From an uncultured Eubacteriales bacterium (GTDB lineage Bacteria; Bacillota; Clostridia; Oscillospirales; Acutalibacteraceae), in assembly GCA_934436505.1 (NCBI GenBank), contig CAKSAP010000001.1, positions 434,001-498,000 on the forward strand: 64,000 nt of DNA. The letters run 5' to 3'. The notes beneath the pieces are model-generated. The model had not been told where the DNA came from, searched no databases, and was given only the letters and a program-made list of their open reading frames with translations. The position numbers and the translations under genes are program-made. Below, piece by piece: positions 7,950 to 15,726 of the stretch (its first letter is position 1; each line of letters begins with the position of its first letter).

Positions 7950-9224
7950 TTATACAGGTATTGAACTTAAAAATTTTTCTTTACACGAATACTCCATACT
8001 TGTATCAACTAAAACAAAGCCGGTTCTAACTAAATGATTGTTGATAAATGTTTTGTTATCAAGATATACATAACATAATAAATTGTTGTTACAGTCATAT
8101 TTTATAGAATCATATTTTAAAAACACTTTGCGCTTTTTAAATTTATCTTGCAAGAATTTTATAGCTTCTTCTTCGTATTCCGGATTACTTTTTATTCCTA
8201 ATAAACTTATGATTAATCCATTACTTAATTCAATTGAAGTAGGACTTATTACCTTTTTTACAGAGAACAAATCTTTTCGCTTGACATCTTTTCCATCAAT
8301 TTTTGAACCGAATTGTAATTTCTTCACATCCACCTTTTTATCCATTTTATGCGGATCATGAAAATAGTATGGTAAATCATCAAAAGAGCATTTAATACTT
8401 TCTCTACTCTCTGAAAAAATCACTCTACTTTCTTCAAACATATTAGTTTGTTCACTACAAAGTTTTTCTTTTATTATCGGCAAAAACTCTCTGTTAATCT
8501 CATATCCAATAGAATTTCTTCCGAGATTTTTTGCAGCAAGCGATGTTGTACCGCTACCTGCAAAAGGATCAAGGACAGTTTCCCCTACGAAAGAAAACAT
8601 CTTAATCAGTCTTTTTGGAAGTTCTTCCGGAAACATTGCTATATGTCCCATTTGTTTAACACCATTAAAACTCCAATGAGAGGAAAAATACTCTCGCCAC
8701 TCTTCCTTTGTCATAACAGATTGTTCTTTTTGCTGCTTTGTAGGTTTTGGCGCATTCCCCAACTTTTTAAAAATCAAAATAAACTCGTAATCTATTTTTA
8801 ATATGCCATTTCGAGGATAAGGAAAGCTTCCCATAACGGCACCGCCACCGGATGTGTTCATCGTGGTGTTTTTTTGCCAAATGATAGCACCCATGTAATC
8901 CATACCAAGGGATTCACAAAAACGAATAATTTCTGTTCTTATTGGAATTACTTTATATCTGCCATAATATACAGAACGAGCAAACTGATCTCCAATATTG
9001 ATACACAATCTACAGCCATCACATAAGACACGATTGCACTCTTTCCATACCAAGTTTAAATTATTTATGTACTCTTCATAACTGTCATTAAAGCCAATTT
9101 GATTTTCCGTACCGTAATCCTTTAACTGCCAGTATGGGGGCGAGGTTATAATCAATTGTACAGATTTATCCTTAATTTGATTGAGCGAACGACTATCGCC
9201 AAATATTATTTTATGTTCGGTCAT
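7950..9224 (-). CDS. DNA N4-cytosine/N6-adenine methyltransferase with SNase-like C-terminal domain
   Basis: A 424-residue protein. Catalytic motif IV TSPPYW is at 27-32 and the SAM-binding motif DPFAGSGTT at 219-227, the beta-class order, and the SPPY form is typical of N4-cytosine enzymes. Residues about 328-424 resemble the staphylococcal-nuclease OB fold (LLGIKSNP, then CYVYLDNKTFINNHLVRTG). The arginines expected in the nuclease site (before LLGI and at the GR-L-AYVY position) are replaced, so the tail may be inactive or only bind DNA. Start 9224 is chosen for GGAAGGA upstream; the longer frame to 9290 runs back over the XRE gene. It should protect host DNA from the MjaI-family enzyme. 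Confidence 0.85.
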   Translation of the reverse strand: MTEHKIIFGDSRSLNQIKDKSVQLIITSPPYWQLKDYGTENQIGFNDSYEEYINNLNLVWKECNRVLCDGCRLCINIGDQFARSVYYGRYKVIPIRTEIIRFCESLGMDYMGAIIWQKNTTMNTSGGGAVMGSFPYPRNGILKIDYEFILIFKKLGNAPKPTKQQKEQSVMTKEEWREYFSSHWSFNGVKQMGHIAMFPEELPKRLIKMFSFVGETVLDPFAGSGTTSLAAKNLGRNSIGYEINREFLPIIKEKLCSEQTNMFEESRVIFSESRESIKCSFDDLPYYFHDPHKMDKKVDVKKLQFGSKIDGKDVKRKDLFSVKKVISPTSIELSNGLIISLLGIKSNPEYEEEAIKFLQDKFKKRKVFLKYDSIKYDCNNNLLCYVYLDNKTFINNHLVRTGFVLVDTSMEYSCKEKFLSSIPV

Positions 9225-9237
9225 AGTAAAATCCTTC

Positions 9238-9450
9238 CTACTTAACAAGTTCACCATTACCCAAAACAAAATATTGTTCATATTTAACATTCAAAGCTTT
9301 TGCAATCTGGTTAAGTTCATCTTGAGTTACTGTATTTCTTTTAAGTTTTGCATTAAAATTCTGTGGAGTTTGGTCAATCCTACGTGCAAGTTCCGATAAA
9401 CTAACACCAGTTCTCACACATAAAACACGAATTTGTTCCGATGTGGTCAT
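9238..9450 (-). CDS. Small XRE-family regulator upstream of the methyltransferase
   Basis: A 70-residue helix-turn-helix protein (SLSELARRIDQTPQNFNAKL). It ends 13 bases before the methyltransferase start on the same strand, so the two likely form an operon. It may control the methyltransferase as a restriction-module controller. It is distinct in sequence from the XRE protein at 6815, so the two halves of the module each have their own regulator. Confidence 0.8.
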   Translation of the reverse strand: MTTSEQIRVLCVRTGVSLSELARRIDQTPQNFNAKLKRNTVTQDELNQIAKALNVKYEQYFVLGNGELVK

Positions 9451-9537
9451 AATTTTCCCTCACAAAGATCGATATGTTTATATTATAAACCATTTGTTTT
9501 ATATTGTCAATCATTTTAATGATCGTACGACTAAAAT

Positions 9538-9559
9538 CGGCAGGGATTACTCCCTGCCG
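9538..9559 (-). terminator. Hairpin after tnpV
   Basis: A perfect 9-bp stem (CGGCAGGGA with TCCCTGCCG) encloses a 4-base loop and is followed on the minus strand by ATTTTAG. It separates the mobilization genes from the restriction module. Confidence 0.6.
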
Positions 9560-9568
9560 TCGTTGTGT

Positions 9569-9949
9569 TTATACCTTGTAAATTATATCTGCATTTACAA
9601 TTTCTGTTGATCTATTACGGATATTATTCATCTTTTGAACCCAGAGCATCATATCGGTTGATTTTAGTTCTTCGGTAACATTTTCTTGTTCTGCAAGTTC
9701 TTTTACCAGCCGGAGAAAAAGTTGTTGCGCCTGCTGTTCAATATCTGCAAGATACGAATTGAACTTACCGCTTGTCAGCAAATTGTAGTAACGCACCTTG
9801 TGATTTTGCTTCAAATATCGTTTGTGTCGCATTGCCCAAACACCGATATTTGCTTCCTTTTCTTCTTCCGCCGGTAATAAATCGGGCAACATATAGTCGC
9901 CCACCTGCGTATAAGTACCGCCTTGCTTTTCAAAAATTGTGTTTGCCAT
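9569..9949 (-). CDS. tnpV: TnpV-like transposon protein
   Basis: A 126-residue protein matching my recollection of TnpV from Tn4451-type clostridial elements: an N-terminal GGTYTQVGDYMLPDLLPAEE, an IGVWAMRHKRYLK helix and a helical tail. Its function is not established; it is found beside mobilization genes in integrative elements of Firmicutes. It follows the relaxase gene by 24 bases on the same strand. Confidence 0.75.
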   Translation of the reverse strand: MANTIFEKQGGTYTQVGDYMLPDLLPAEEEKEANIGVWAMRHKRYLKQNHKVRYYNLLTSGKFNSYLADIEQQAQQLFLRLVKELAEQENVTEELKSTDMMLWVQKMNNIRNRSTEIVNADIIYKV

Positions 9950-9973
9950 TTCGTTTTACCTCCAAAAATTTAT

Positions 9974-11113
9974 TTATCTTGAGCGTGGATTTTCACGCTT
10001 GCGACCTTTGATATTTCTTGCCTGTTCAAGCAACTCGTCAATCTGTTTATGCCCGAAAACCTTACGCAAAAGTTTGTAATCTTTGACCTCTGAACGCAAA
10101 TTTCCGTTTTCGCTTTTCAGCTTGCTGTTTATTTTCGATAACATTTCGTTCTCACGATAGAGGTTGCCGTTCGTGATATTTAATCTATGGTAATTGTCCC
10201 AACCCTCAAAGCAAAGAGCCAATGCTGTCTTTATTAACGCTTTTAATTTTTGAATAAGCGGCTCTGCAATTTTAGTTTTATATGCTTTTGCCGACATAAA
10301 ACTTTGCGGCTCGGAGAGTTGATATTCGGGTGCATTATCGAGCATTTCTTCCGCATTTTTTAAGTTTTCCAAACCATCATCATAGTTTAACACTCGCTCG
10401 GATAACACATTAAATTCAGCTTGCTTTTCCTCGATTTTAGCACCCAACTGTTCAAGTTCTGCCGTTCGTTCTTGCTTTTTGTAATCAAGAACAGACAAAT
10501 GTTTTTCGTGCATTCCTTTGTGTTCCCACTCAATTCCGTGTCGTTCCATAACGAATGCGAGTGCGGATTTTTCTGTGCTCACCCATTGATTCCACTCGGT
10601 ATCTCCACGAGTTCCGCCCTTAAAACCTTGTGCGGCTAACGCTTGTTTGAGTGATACTCTCGTGTCAAGTCCACGCTTGCTGCCGGTTGTGAACGGAACA
10701 AAATCAATGTGCAAATGGGGCGTCGCCTCGTCCATATGCAGATGAGCCGAGAACACTTTTAGGTTAGGATTTCGCTCTTGAAATCCACGGTAATACTCGT
10801 CTAAGATTTGCCTTGCAAGCTGTCCGCTTTCGCTTTCGGCACCCATATTTTCCTTATCGCCAATCTGCAAAATCAGTTCGTGAAACGGCTTTTCTTGCTT
10901 TGAATTTCTAATTTTCTCATAGTAATTTTCTATTCTGCGGTCGGCTCTTGTCTGCTTTTCGTTGTATCTTTTTAATGCTTCGTCAAACAATTTGTGATAG
11001 ATTTTCTTTATCGGCTCGTTGCAGTAATCTATGTTCAGGTGCGTTCTGTTGCCGTCAACATTTTCTGCTTTGAACTTGCGGCTGTTATGATTGACCGAGC
11101 CTTTACCCACCAT
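9974..11113 (-). CDS. mob: Mob/Pre-family relaxase (plasmid recombination/mobilization protein)
   Basis: A 379-residue relaxase that should nick oriT to start mobilization by a helper conjugation system. The N-terminus (KGSVNHNSRKF) and the metal-binding HLHMDEATPHLHID (124-137) are the family signatures. Residues about 200-379 are a charged coiled coil, usual for this family. The ribosome site before the ATG at 11113 is weak. It lies directly downstream of a hairpin-rich 270-base gap that may hold oriT. TnpZ of Tn4451-type elements is of the same family. Confidence 0.82.
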   Translation of the reverse strand: MVGKGSVNHNSRKFKAENVDGNRTHLNIDYCNEPIKKIYHKLFDEALKRYNEKQTRADRRIENYYEKIRNSKQEKPFHELILQIGDKENMGAESESGQLARQILDEYYRGFQERNPNLKVFSAHLHMDEATPHLHIDFVPFTTGSKRGLDTRVSLKQALAAQGFKGGTRGDTEWNQWVSTEKSALAFVMERHGIEWEHKGMHEKHLSVLDYKKQERTAELEQLGAKIEEKQAEFNVLSERVLNYDDGLENLKNAEEMLDNAPEYQLSEPQSFMSAKAYKTKIAEPLIQKLKALIKTALALCFEGWDNYHRLNITNGNLYRENEMLSKINSKLKSENGNLRSEVKDYKLLRKVFGHKQIDELLEQARNIKGRKRENPRSR

Positions 11114-11177
11114 TGCGCTTATCGTTCTTTACATTATATACACCTCCAATCTCATAAACTTGCTCGTCCTCGGTTCT

Positions 11178-11251
11178 GTTACTCTTGTCAAGAGTAACGC
11201 AAAAGCACTTTTGACAGCGGAGCCATCAAAAATGCAACCTGCAAGCAGGTT
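11178..11251. other. Candidate origin of transfer (hairpins beside the relaxase)
   Basis: Two perfect palindromes lie in the gene-free gap 11114-11382. The first has 10-bp arms around one base (GTTACTCTTG and CAAGAGTAAC, 11178-11198). The second has 7-bp arms (AACCTGC and GCAGGTT, 11236-11251). Relaxase origins typically lie next to the mob gene and contain such hairpins. The nick site cannot be placed by eye. Confidence 0.45.
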
Positions 11252-11382
11252 TTGCGCTCTCCGAGGGGCAAAGAGCCGCCTTTGGAAAGGCACTCTCTGC
11301 ACACTTCGCTAAACTTTATCCGTGTCGGTCTGTGTCGATAGTGACGGTGATTTTGCCACCGCCTAAAACAGCGACACAACCG

Positions 11383-12534
11383 TCACACATCGTCACGCTG
11401 TTCATAAATTAAGCTGACTTTACGCCCATCGTGACAGCGTTTGTTTTGATAAGTAATTCCATACTCGTTAAACAAACGCCCTGCGTTGATATTCAACTTC
11501 ATAGTCAATGCATTTGCTTTCATGTCAGTACCGAGAAATTCAACAAGTTCTGTCGGACTGCCATACCATTTACGATTTTCATTTGTAATTTTGCTGGCGA
11601 TATTTTCAAGCAGTGGTTCGGGCGGCAACTTCCAAAGTTCTGTTTCGGTTTTCTCAAGTTCCCACACAAGAGTTTCGGGATTGCGATTAAGATAAATCTT
11701 TTGGTCGGGCTGATCTCTGCCTGAAACTTCAAGCATTGCCGAATTACTTGTTCGTTTTTCTTTCCGTAAAATAAAGCCACCGTCAGCGGCGCCAAGCAAT
11801 CCATTAGTTCCCGAAATCATATCAAACTTGTCATCGGAATTTTGCTTGCGTGTATGGTGAACAAGCAGCAGACATATTCCGTAGCTGTCCGCAAATTTTT
11901 TAAGTCTTGTTATAATCTCATAATCGTTTGCGTAACTGTAATTATCACCGCCCACTTCACGCACCTTTTGGAGAGTGTCTATGATAATCAATTTTGTATC
12001 GGAGTGTTCTGCCATAAATCTTGTAAGCTGTTCGTCAAGTCCATTTCCAAGTTGACCTGCCGAAACAGAAAAGTACAAATTGTCCGTACTTTCTGTTCCA
12101 AACATTCTATACAATCTTTCCTGCAATCTGTGGTAATCATCTTCGAGAGCAAGGTATAGCACAGTTCCTTTTTTTACATCAAAATTCCAAAGCGGTGTGC
12201 CTGTGCTGATATGATAAGCAAACTGTGCCATAAGAAAACTTTTGCCGAGTTTTGGTGCTCCTGCAAAAATATATGTTCCCGGGTAAAGCAAGCCGTCAAT
12301 CAGCGGCGGCTTGCTTTGATACACCGTGTTATACAACTCACGCATAGAAATCGTTTTCAAATGTGATGGATCGAGCTGTTGCAAAAATTCTTTTTGCATT
12401 TCTTCAAGATATTCATCTAAACTCTTGTCATCTTCGACAAAATCGGTTATACTATCATTAGTTTGCTTTAGGATTGACTGCTCCGTATCTGCGCCAACAG
12501 ATACAACCGGAGCGGTCTTTTCTTTTTCTGTCAT
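11383..12534 (-). CDS. RepA-like AAA ATPase/replicative helicase
   Basis: A 383-residue RecA-fold ATPase of the plasmid RepA/RSF1010 helicase type. Walker A is GAPKLGKS near 91-98, Walker B is LIIIDTL in the middle, and the sensor segment is LLLVHHTRK. It likely loads or unwinds DNA during replication of the excised element. It overlaps the mobC-like gene by 4 bases on the same strand. The C-terminal part may be a winged helix. The same int-mobC-repA-mob order is common in small mobilizable elements of gut Firmicutes. Confidence 0.78.
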   Translation of the reverse strand: MTEKEKTAPVVSVGADTEQSILKQTNDSITDFVEDDKSLDEYLEEMQKEFLQQLDPSHLKTISMRELYNTVYQSKPPLIDGLLYPGTYIFAGAPKLGKSFLMAQFAYHISTGTPLWNFDVKKGTVLYLALEDDYHRLQERLYRMFGTESTDNLYFSVSAGQLGNGLDEQLTRFMAEHSDTKLIIIDTLQKVREVGGDNYSYANDYEIITRLKKFADSYGICLLLVHHTRKQNSDDKFDMISGTNGLLGAADGGFILRKEKRTSNSAMLEVSGRDQPDQKIYLNRNPETLVWELEKTETELWKLPPEPLLENIASKITNENRKWYGSPTELVEFLGTDMKANALTMKLNINAGRLFNEYGITYQNKRCHDGRKVSLIYEQRDDV

Positions 12535-12857
12535 TCCGATACCTCCTTTAATCCGCCGAGAATATCTGCAATCATTTCGATTAAGTCAAGCAATTCGTCA
12601 TTGACTTCACCGCCGTTCTCAATCCTCTGTAATTCCGTAAGTACATCTGCAAGATTATTACGCAAAGCCTTATATACTCTCGGATTGCCTTGAACTACAA
12701 CTTCTTTGTCAGTAAGTCGCCTTGTGATATAGTCCTGTTTTGTTAAACCTGAAAGCTGAACATATCGTTCAATCTGCTCCCATTCTTCAGGCGAAACTCT
12801 AAAAGCAACCGTCTTACTTCTCCAACGGTTGTGTTCATCTTTGTTTTTAATTGACAT
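12531..12857 (-). CDS. MobC-like relaxosome accessory protein
   Basis: A 108-residue protein with a ribbon-helix-helix N-terminus (SKTVAFRVSPEEWEQIERYV) followed by a GLTKQDYITRRL helix typical of mobilization accessory proteins. It should bind near oriT and help the relaxase. It sits 2 bases after the integrase stop and is coupled to the ATPase gene. Confidence 0.72.
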   Translation of the reverse strand: MSIKNKDEHNRWRSKTVAFRVSPEEWEQIERYVQLSGLTKQDYITRRLTDKEVVVQGNPRVYKALRNNLADVLTELQRIENGGEVNDELLDLIEMIADILGGLKEVSE

Positions 12858-12859
12858 AA

Positions 12860-13933
12860 TTATTTGCCCCTTTCCATATCTAATTTTTCTGCCATTTCAG
12901 TCTGCTTTGAGGGAAACAGGTGTGCATAATTATAAGTAATATCAATGCTTTCGTGTCCCACTCGGTCTGCAATAGCTGTTGCAGAAAATCCCATATCGAT
13001 CAGCAAACTGACGTGACTGTGACGAATATCGTGAATACGAATTCTTTTAATACCGGCTTGTTTAGAACCTCGTTCCATTTCTCTGTATAAATAGCTTTTT
13101 GTAATAGGAAACATTCTGTCGTCCAAGCCTACATCATAGAGCATTTTCAAATAATCCTGCATTTCATCACAAAGAAAACTCGGTAGCTTTATCGTCCTGT
13201 TACTCTTTTCTGTTTTCGGCGAAGTTACAATATCTCTGCCATTCAAGTGCTGAAATGACTTGTTAATTGTGACAGTCTCCTTTTCAAAATCGAAATCCGC
13301 AGGCGTTAATGCCAACAACTCGCCCTCACGAATACCCGTCCAATAGAGCATTTCAAAAGCGTAATAGGATAAAGGCTTATCCATCATCACATCGGCGAAT
13401 TTAAGATATTCATCTTTTGTCCAAAAGAGCATTTCACGATTTTTCTTTTTGCCCATACTTCCTGCTTTTTGGCAAGGATTTTCTTTCAAGTTATAGTACC
13501 TAACTGCGTGGTTAAAGATTGCCGACAACTGATTGTGAATTGTTTTCAAATACACCGGCGAATACGGCTTGCCTTTATCATCCTTGTAATTGATAAGTTC
13601 ATTTTGCCAAGTGATAATTTGCTGTGCGGTAATATTGCACATTTTTAGCTTGCCGAAATATGGAATAAGCTTTTTGTCAATAATATGTTTCTTGGTTTCC
13701 CAAGTGTTTTCTTTAAGTCGAGTCTGCATATCTTCAGAGTAATGTTCAACAAAACTCTTGAAATTCATATCCAAATCTCCACCAAGCTTATTAAGCTGTT
13801 CTCTTTCCCACGCCTGAGCCTCACGTTTTGTTTTAAATCCTCTTTTTTGTGATTGCTTTCGTTCGCCATTCCAATCGGTATAGCGATAGAGAACTCGCCA
13901 AGTATTTGTTTTTTCTTCTTTATATACTGCCAT
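12860..13933 (-). CDS. int: Tyrosine recombinase (integrase) of the element
   Basis: A 357-residue Tn916-type integrase with an AP2-like arm-binding N-terminus (WRVLYRYTDWNGERKQ), a SAM-like core-binding domain and a catalytic domain. Catalytic residues, numbered from the 13933 start, are Arg202 (TGIREGELLAL), His301 and Arg304 (HDIRHSH), His327 (GHES) and the tyrosine nucleophile near 336 (YNYAHLFP). The start is chosen for GAGAGG upstream; the longer frame to 13960 overlaps xis. It should act on the 33-bp core at the guaA end. Confidence 0.9.
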   Translation of the reverse strand: MAVYKEEKTNTWRVLYRYTDWNGERKQSQKRGFKTKREAQAWEREQLNKLGGDLDMNFKSFVEHYSEDMQTRLKENTWETKKHIIDKKLIPYFGKLKMCNITAQQIITWQNELINYKDDKGKPYSPVYLKTIHNQLSAIFNHAVRYYNLKENPCQKAGSMGKKKNREMLFWTKDEYLKFADVMMDKPLSYYAFEMLYWTGIREGELLALTPADFDFEKETVTINKSFQHLNGRDIVTSPKTEKSNRTIKLPSFLCDEMQDYLKMLYDVGLDDRMFPITKSYLYREMERGSKQAGIKRIRIHDIRHSHVSLLIDMGFSATAIADRVGHESIDITYNYAHLFPSKQTEMAEKLDMERGK

Positions 13934-13937
13934 AAAT

Positions 13938-14132
13938 TTACCTCTCTTTCTTGTCGGCACCGTAACAGGTGCGTTCTGTAAAATATTGTTTGTTTACTCT
14001 TCCGGAAATCACCATATAGCCTTTTCCGGCTAACTCGGCATTGAGCTTTTGGACGATTTTGTAAGCATAGGATTTGGAAATACCCAATTCCTGTGCCACT
14101 TCATCTACTTTCATAAAGCTTGCACTTTCCAT
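13938..14132 (-). CDS. xis: Excisionase-like helix-turn-helix protein
   Basis: A 64-residue protein with an N-terminal helix-turn-helix (VDEVAQELGISKSYAYKIVQ). It ends 4 bases before the integrase start, the usual position of an excisionase that steers Int toward excision. GGGGTGATG precedes the start. Naming is from position and fold; the sequence of such proteins is weakly conserved. Confidence 0.7.
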   Translation of the reverse strand: MESASFMKVDEVAQELGISKSYAYKIVQKLNAELAGKGYMVISGRVNKQYFTERTCYGADKKER

Positions 14133-14247
14133 TTCATCACCCCTTTCTGTTTTAGATATAATTTTCTTATTTATTGTCGGATACTTTCTGACCGCATTCC
14201 GATTTGCCCGAGCGGATACACCATTACCGTGATGTATGACGGTTATT

Positions 14248-14385
14248 CAATTTTCGCAAACAGCTTAACGCTATTTGCTTAATGATTATACTAAACATAT
14301 TCCGTTATGTCAAGCAATTTTCGCAAAAATATTAAACTTTTTTGTTTTGTGTTACTTGACATTGCTTAACTTGTTATGCTATGAT
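14248..14385 (+). promoter_or_regulatory. Promoter and repeated operator-like motifs between xis and the XRE gene
   Basis: A TTGACA box (14356-14361) and TATGAT (14380-14385) with an 18-base spacer precede the XRE gene. Two copies of CAATTTTCGCAAA lie at 14248 and 14315, and GCTTAA occurs three times. The repeats may be binding sites through which the XRE protein controls both divergent transcripts. The region 14133-14415 has no gene. Confidence 0.5.
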
Positions 14386-14415
14386 ATTTAACAGTAAAGT
14401 GAGAGGAGCTATAGT

Positions 14416-14895
14416 ATGGCTATCGGCGAAAGAATAAGATTTTTCAGAAATTTAAAAGGTATGACGCAGAAGCACCTTGGTATGCAGGTAGGCTTTCCGG
14501 AAAAAACCGCTGACATCCGTATGGCACAGTATGAATCCGGCAGTAGAACGCCTAAGGTTGATTTAACAAACAATCTTGCAAATGTGTTTGACATATCAAC
14601 AAGTGCTTTAACTGTGCCGGATATTGACAGTTACAACGGCTTAATGCACACGCTGTTTACACTTGAAGATTTATATGGCTTCCGTATTGATAAACTTGAT
14701 GACGAGCTTTGCATACGACTTGATAAAGGTATGGGCACAAATTATCTTACAATGTTTGATATGTTTTCAGCTTGGCAAGAGCAAGCTGAAAAACTGAAGA
14801 ATGGCGAAATTACAAAAGAGGAATATGACCACTGGCGTTATAACTATCCAAAGTTCAATGTTCTTAATAGTGATAAGGAGACTGCGAATGAATGA
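14416..14895 (+). CDS. XRE-family regulator of the element
   Basis: A 159-residue protein with an N-terminal helix-turn-helix (RFFRNLKGMTQKHLGMQVGF) and a C-terminal domain ending GEITKEEYDHWRYNYPK. The latter matches the broken gene at 556-738, which links the remnant DNA at the left edge to this kind of element. It is divergent from xis-int, so it probably represses excision or transfer genes. It overlaps the next gene by 8 bases. Confidence 0.85.
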   Translation: MAIGERIRFFRNLKGMTQKHLGMQVGFPEKTADIRMAQYESGSRTPKVDLTNNLANVFDISTSALTVPDIDSYNGLMHTLFTLEDLYGFRIDKLDDELCIRLDKGMGTNYLTMFDMFSAWQEQAEKLKNGEITKEEYDHWRYNYPKFNVLNSDKETANE

Positions 14896-15568
14896 TTTAC
14901 CATTTGAAACACTGCTGAAAGCTAATGATTCAAAAGAGAGATGGTATCCTACACCAATTGACACTTTGAAATATTCAGTTAAGATTGACATGAGCATTGA
15001 AAACGCCAGGGCGCTGCATAGTAACATAGCATATAACTTGCAATACATTGAGTTTTTGGAAAAAGAACTTGAGGAATTGAACTTATCAAGTGTTGTATAC
15101 ATAATGGTTGTTAAAAACTATGTAATTACAAGTATGTCAATTATTGAAGGGTTATTTACTAATATTGTAAAATCAAATGATTGGTGGAAAACTTCAGATT
15201 TGGAAAGTTTAGGAACAACTCAAGCCAATGAAACAAAATTTGAAGATCAAAAGTATATAATAAAAACCGAACTGCTCAAAAAGGTTGAGCCATATAATGT
15301 TCAAATGAATTTGGACGAATTAATCAAAATTTTGAATCGACACCATTCCGCTTTAGGAGTTGATCATCTTATTTATCCAGCACTAAAGCGATTAAAGGAT
15401 TTGAGAAATAGAGTTCATCTACAGAAAACCGAAGGAAATACAGATCACGATTACAATGCGTTTGATTATTCGGTAAAAAATGAAATGAGCGAAATTCTAT
15501 ACGATATACTTACTTCGCCCAAAATAACAGACCGCCCCGAAACATTTAATTTTATTAAAAGCGAATAA
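14888..15568 (+). CDS. HEPN-like protein of unknown function
   Basis: A 226-residue mostly helical protein. The end of the second helix bundle reads RLKDLRNRVHLQK, resembling the R-N-x-x-(x)-H RNase motif of HEPN domains but one residue shorter than the usual spacing. HEPN proteins are often RNase toxins or abortive-infection effectors. The start at 14888 overlaps the XRE gene by 8 bases, which suggests coupled regulator and effector. The fold call is by eye and uncertain. Confidence 0.5.
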   Translation: MNDLPFETLLKANDSKERWYPTPIDTLKYSVKIDMSIENARALHSNIAYNLQYIEFLEKELEELNLSSVVYIMVVKNYVITSMSIIEGLFTNIVKSNDWWKTSDLESLGTTQANETKFEDQKYIIKTELLKKVEPYNVQMNLDELIKILNRHHSALGVDHLIYPALKRLKDLRNRVHLQKTEGNTDHDYNAFDYSVKNEMSEILYDILTSPKITDRPETFNFIKSE

Positions 15569-15575
15569 AAAGAAA

Positions 15576-15615
15576 AAAGAGCTAACTGACTTCTCAAAAA
15601 ATCAGTTAGCTCTTT
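15576..15615 (+). terminator. Intrinsic terminator after the HEPN-like gene
   Basis: A perfect 14-bp stem (AAAGAGCTAACTGA with TCAGTTAGCTCTTT) encloses a 12-base loop. It closes the plus-strand unit just before the right arm repeats. Confidence 0.8.
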
Positions 15616-15637
15616 ACTTTTACAATAATTCAAATAA

Positions 15638-15656
15638 TGTTGCCATTTTGTTGCCA
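15638..15656. promoter_or_regulatory. Paired arm-type repeats at the right end of the element
   Basis: Two direct TGTTGCCA copies lie 11 bases apart (15638 and 15649), ending 70 bases before the end of the right core. They are identical to the left-end pair in sequence, orientation and period. Confidence 0.65.
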
Positions 15657-15693
15657 CAGAGGGCTTTCAAACGGCGAAAAGCCTTTATTTACG

Positions 15694-15726
15694 GGCTTTT
15701 TCACGGGTGCGAAATCATTCCCACTC
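15694..15726. repeat. Right attachment repeat (attR) overlapping the guaA-type 3' end
   Basis: This is the partner of 3822-3854 (30 of 33 bases). It contains the last codons (IEWE) and the TGA stop of the minus-strand ATP-PPase gene, so integration keeps the gene intact. The guaA 3' end is a known hotspot for genomic islands. Confidence 0.82.

Noticed and set aside
9225..9290. N-terminal extension of the methyltransferase to 9290
   Set aside because: It would overlap the XRE gene and lacks a ribosome site; GGAAGGA sits before the 9224 start.
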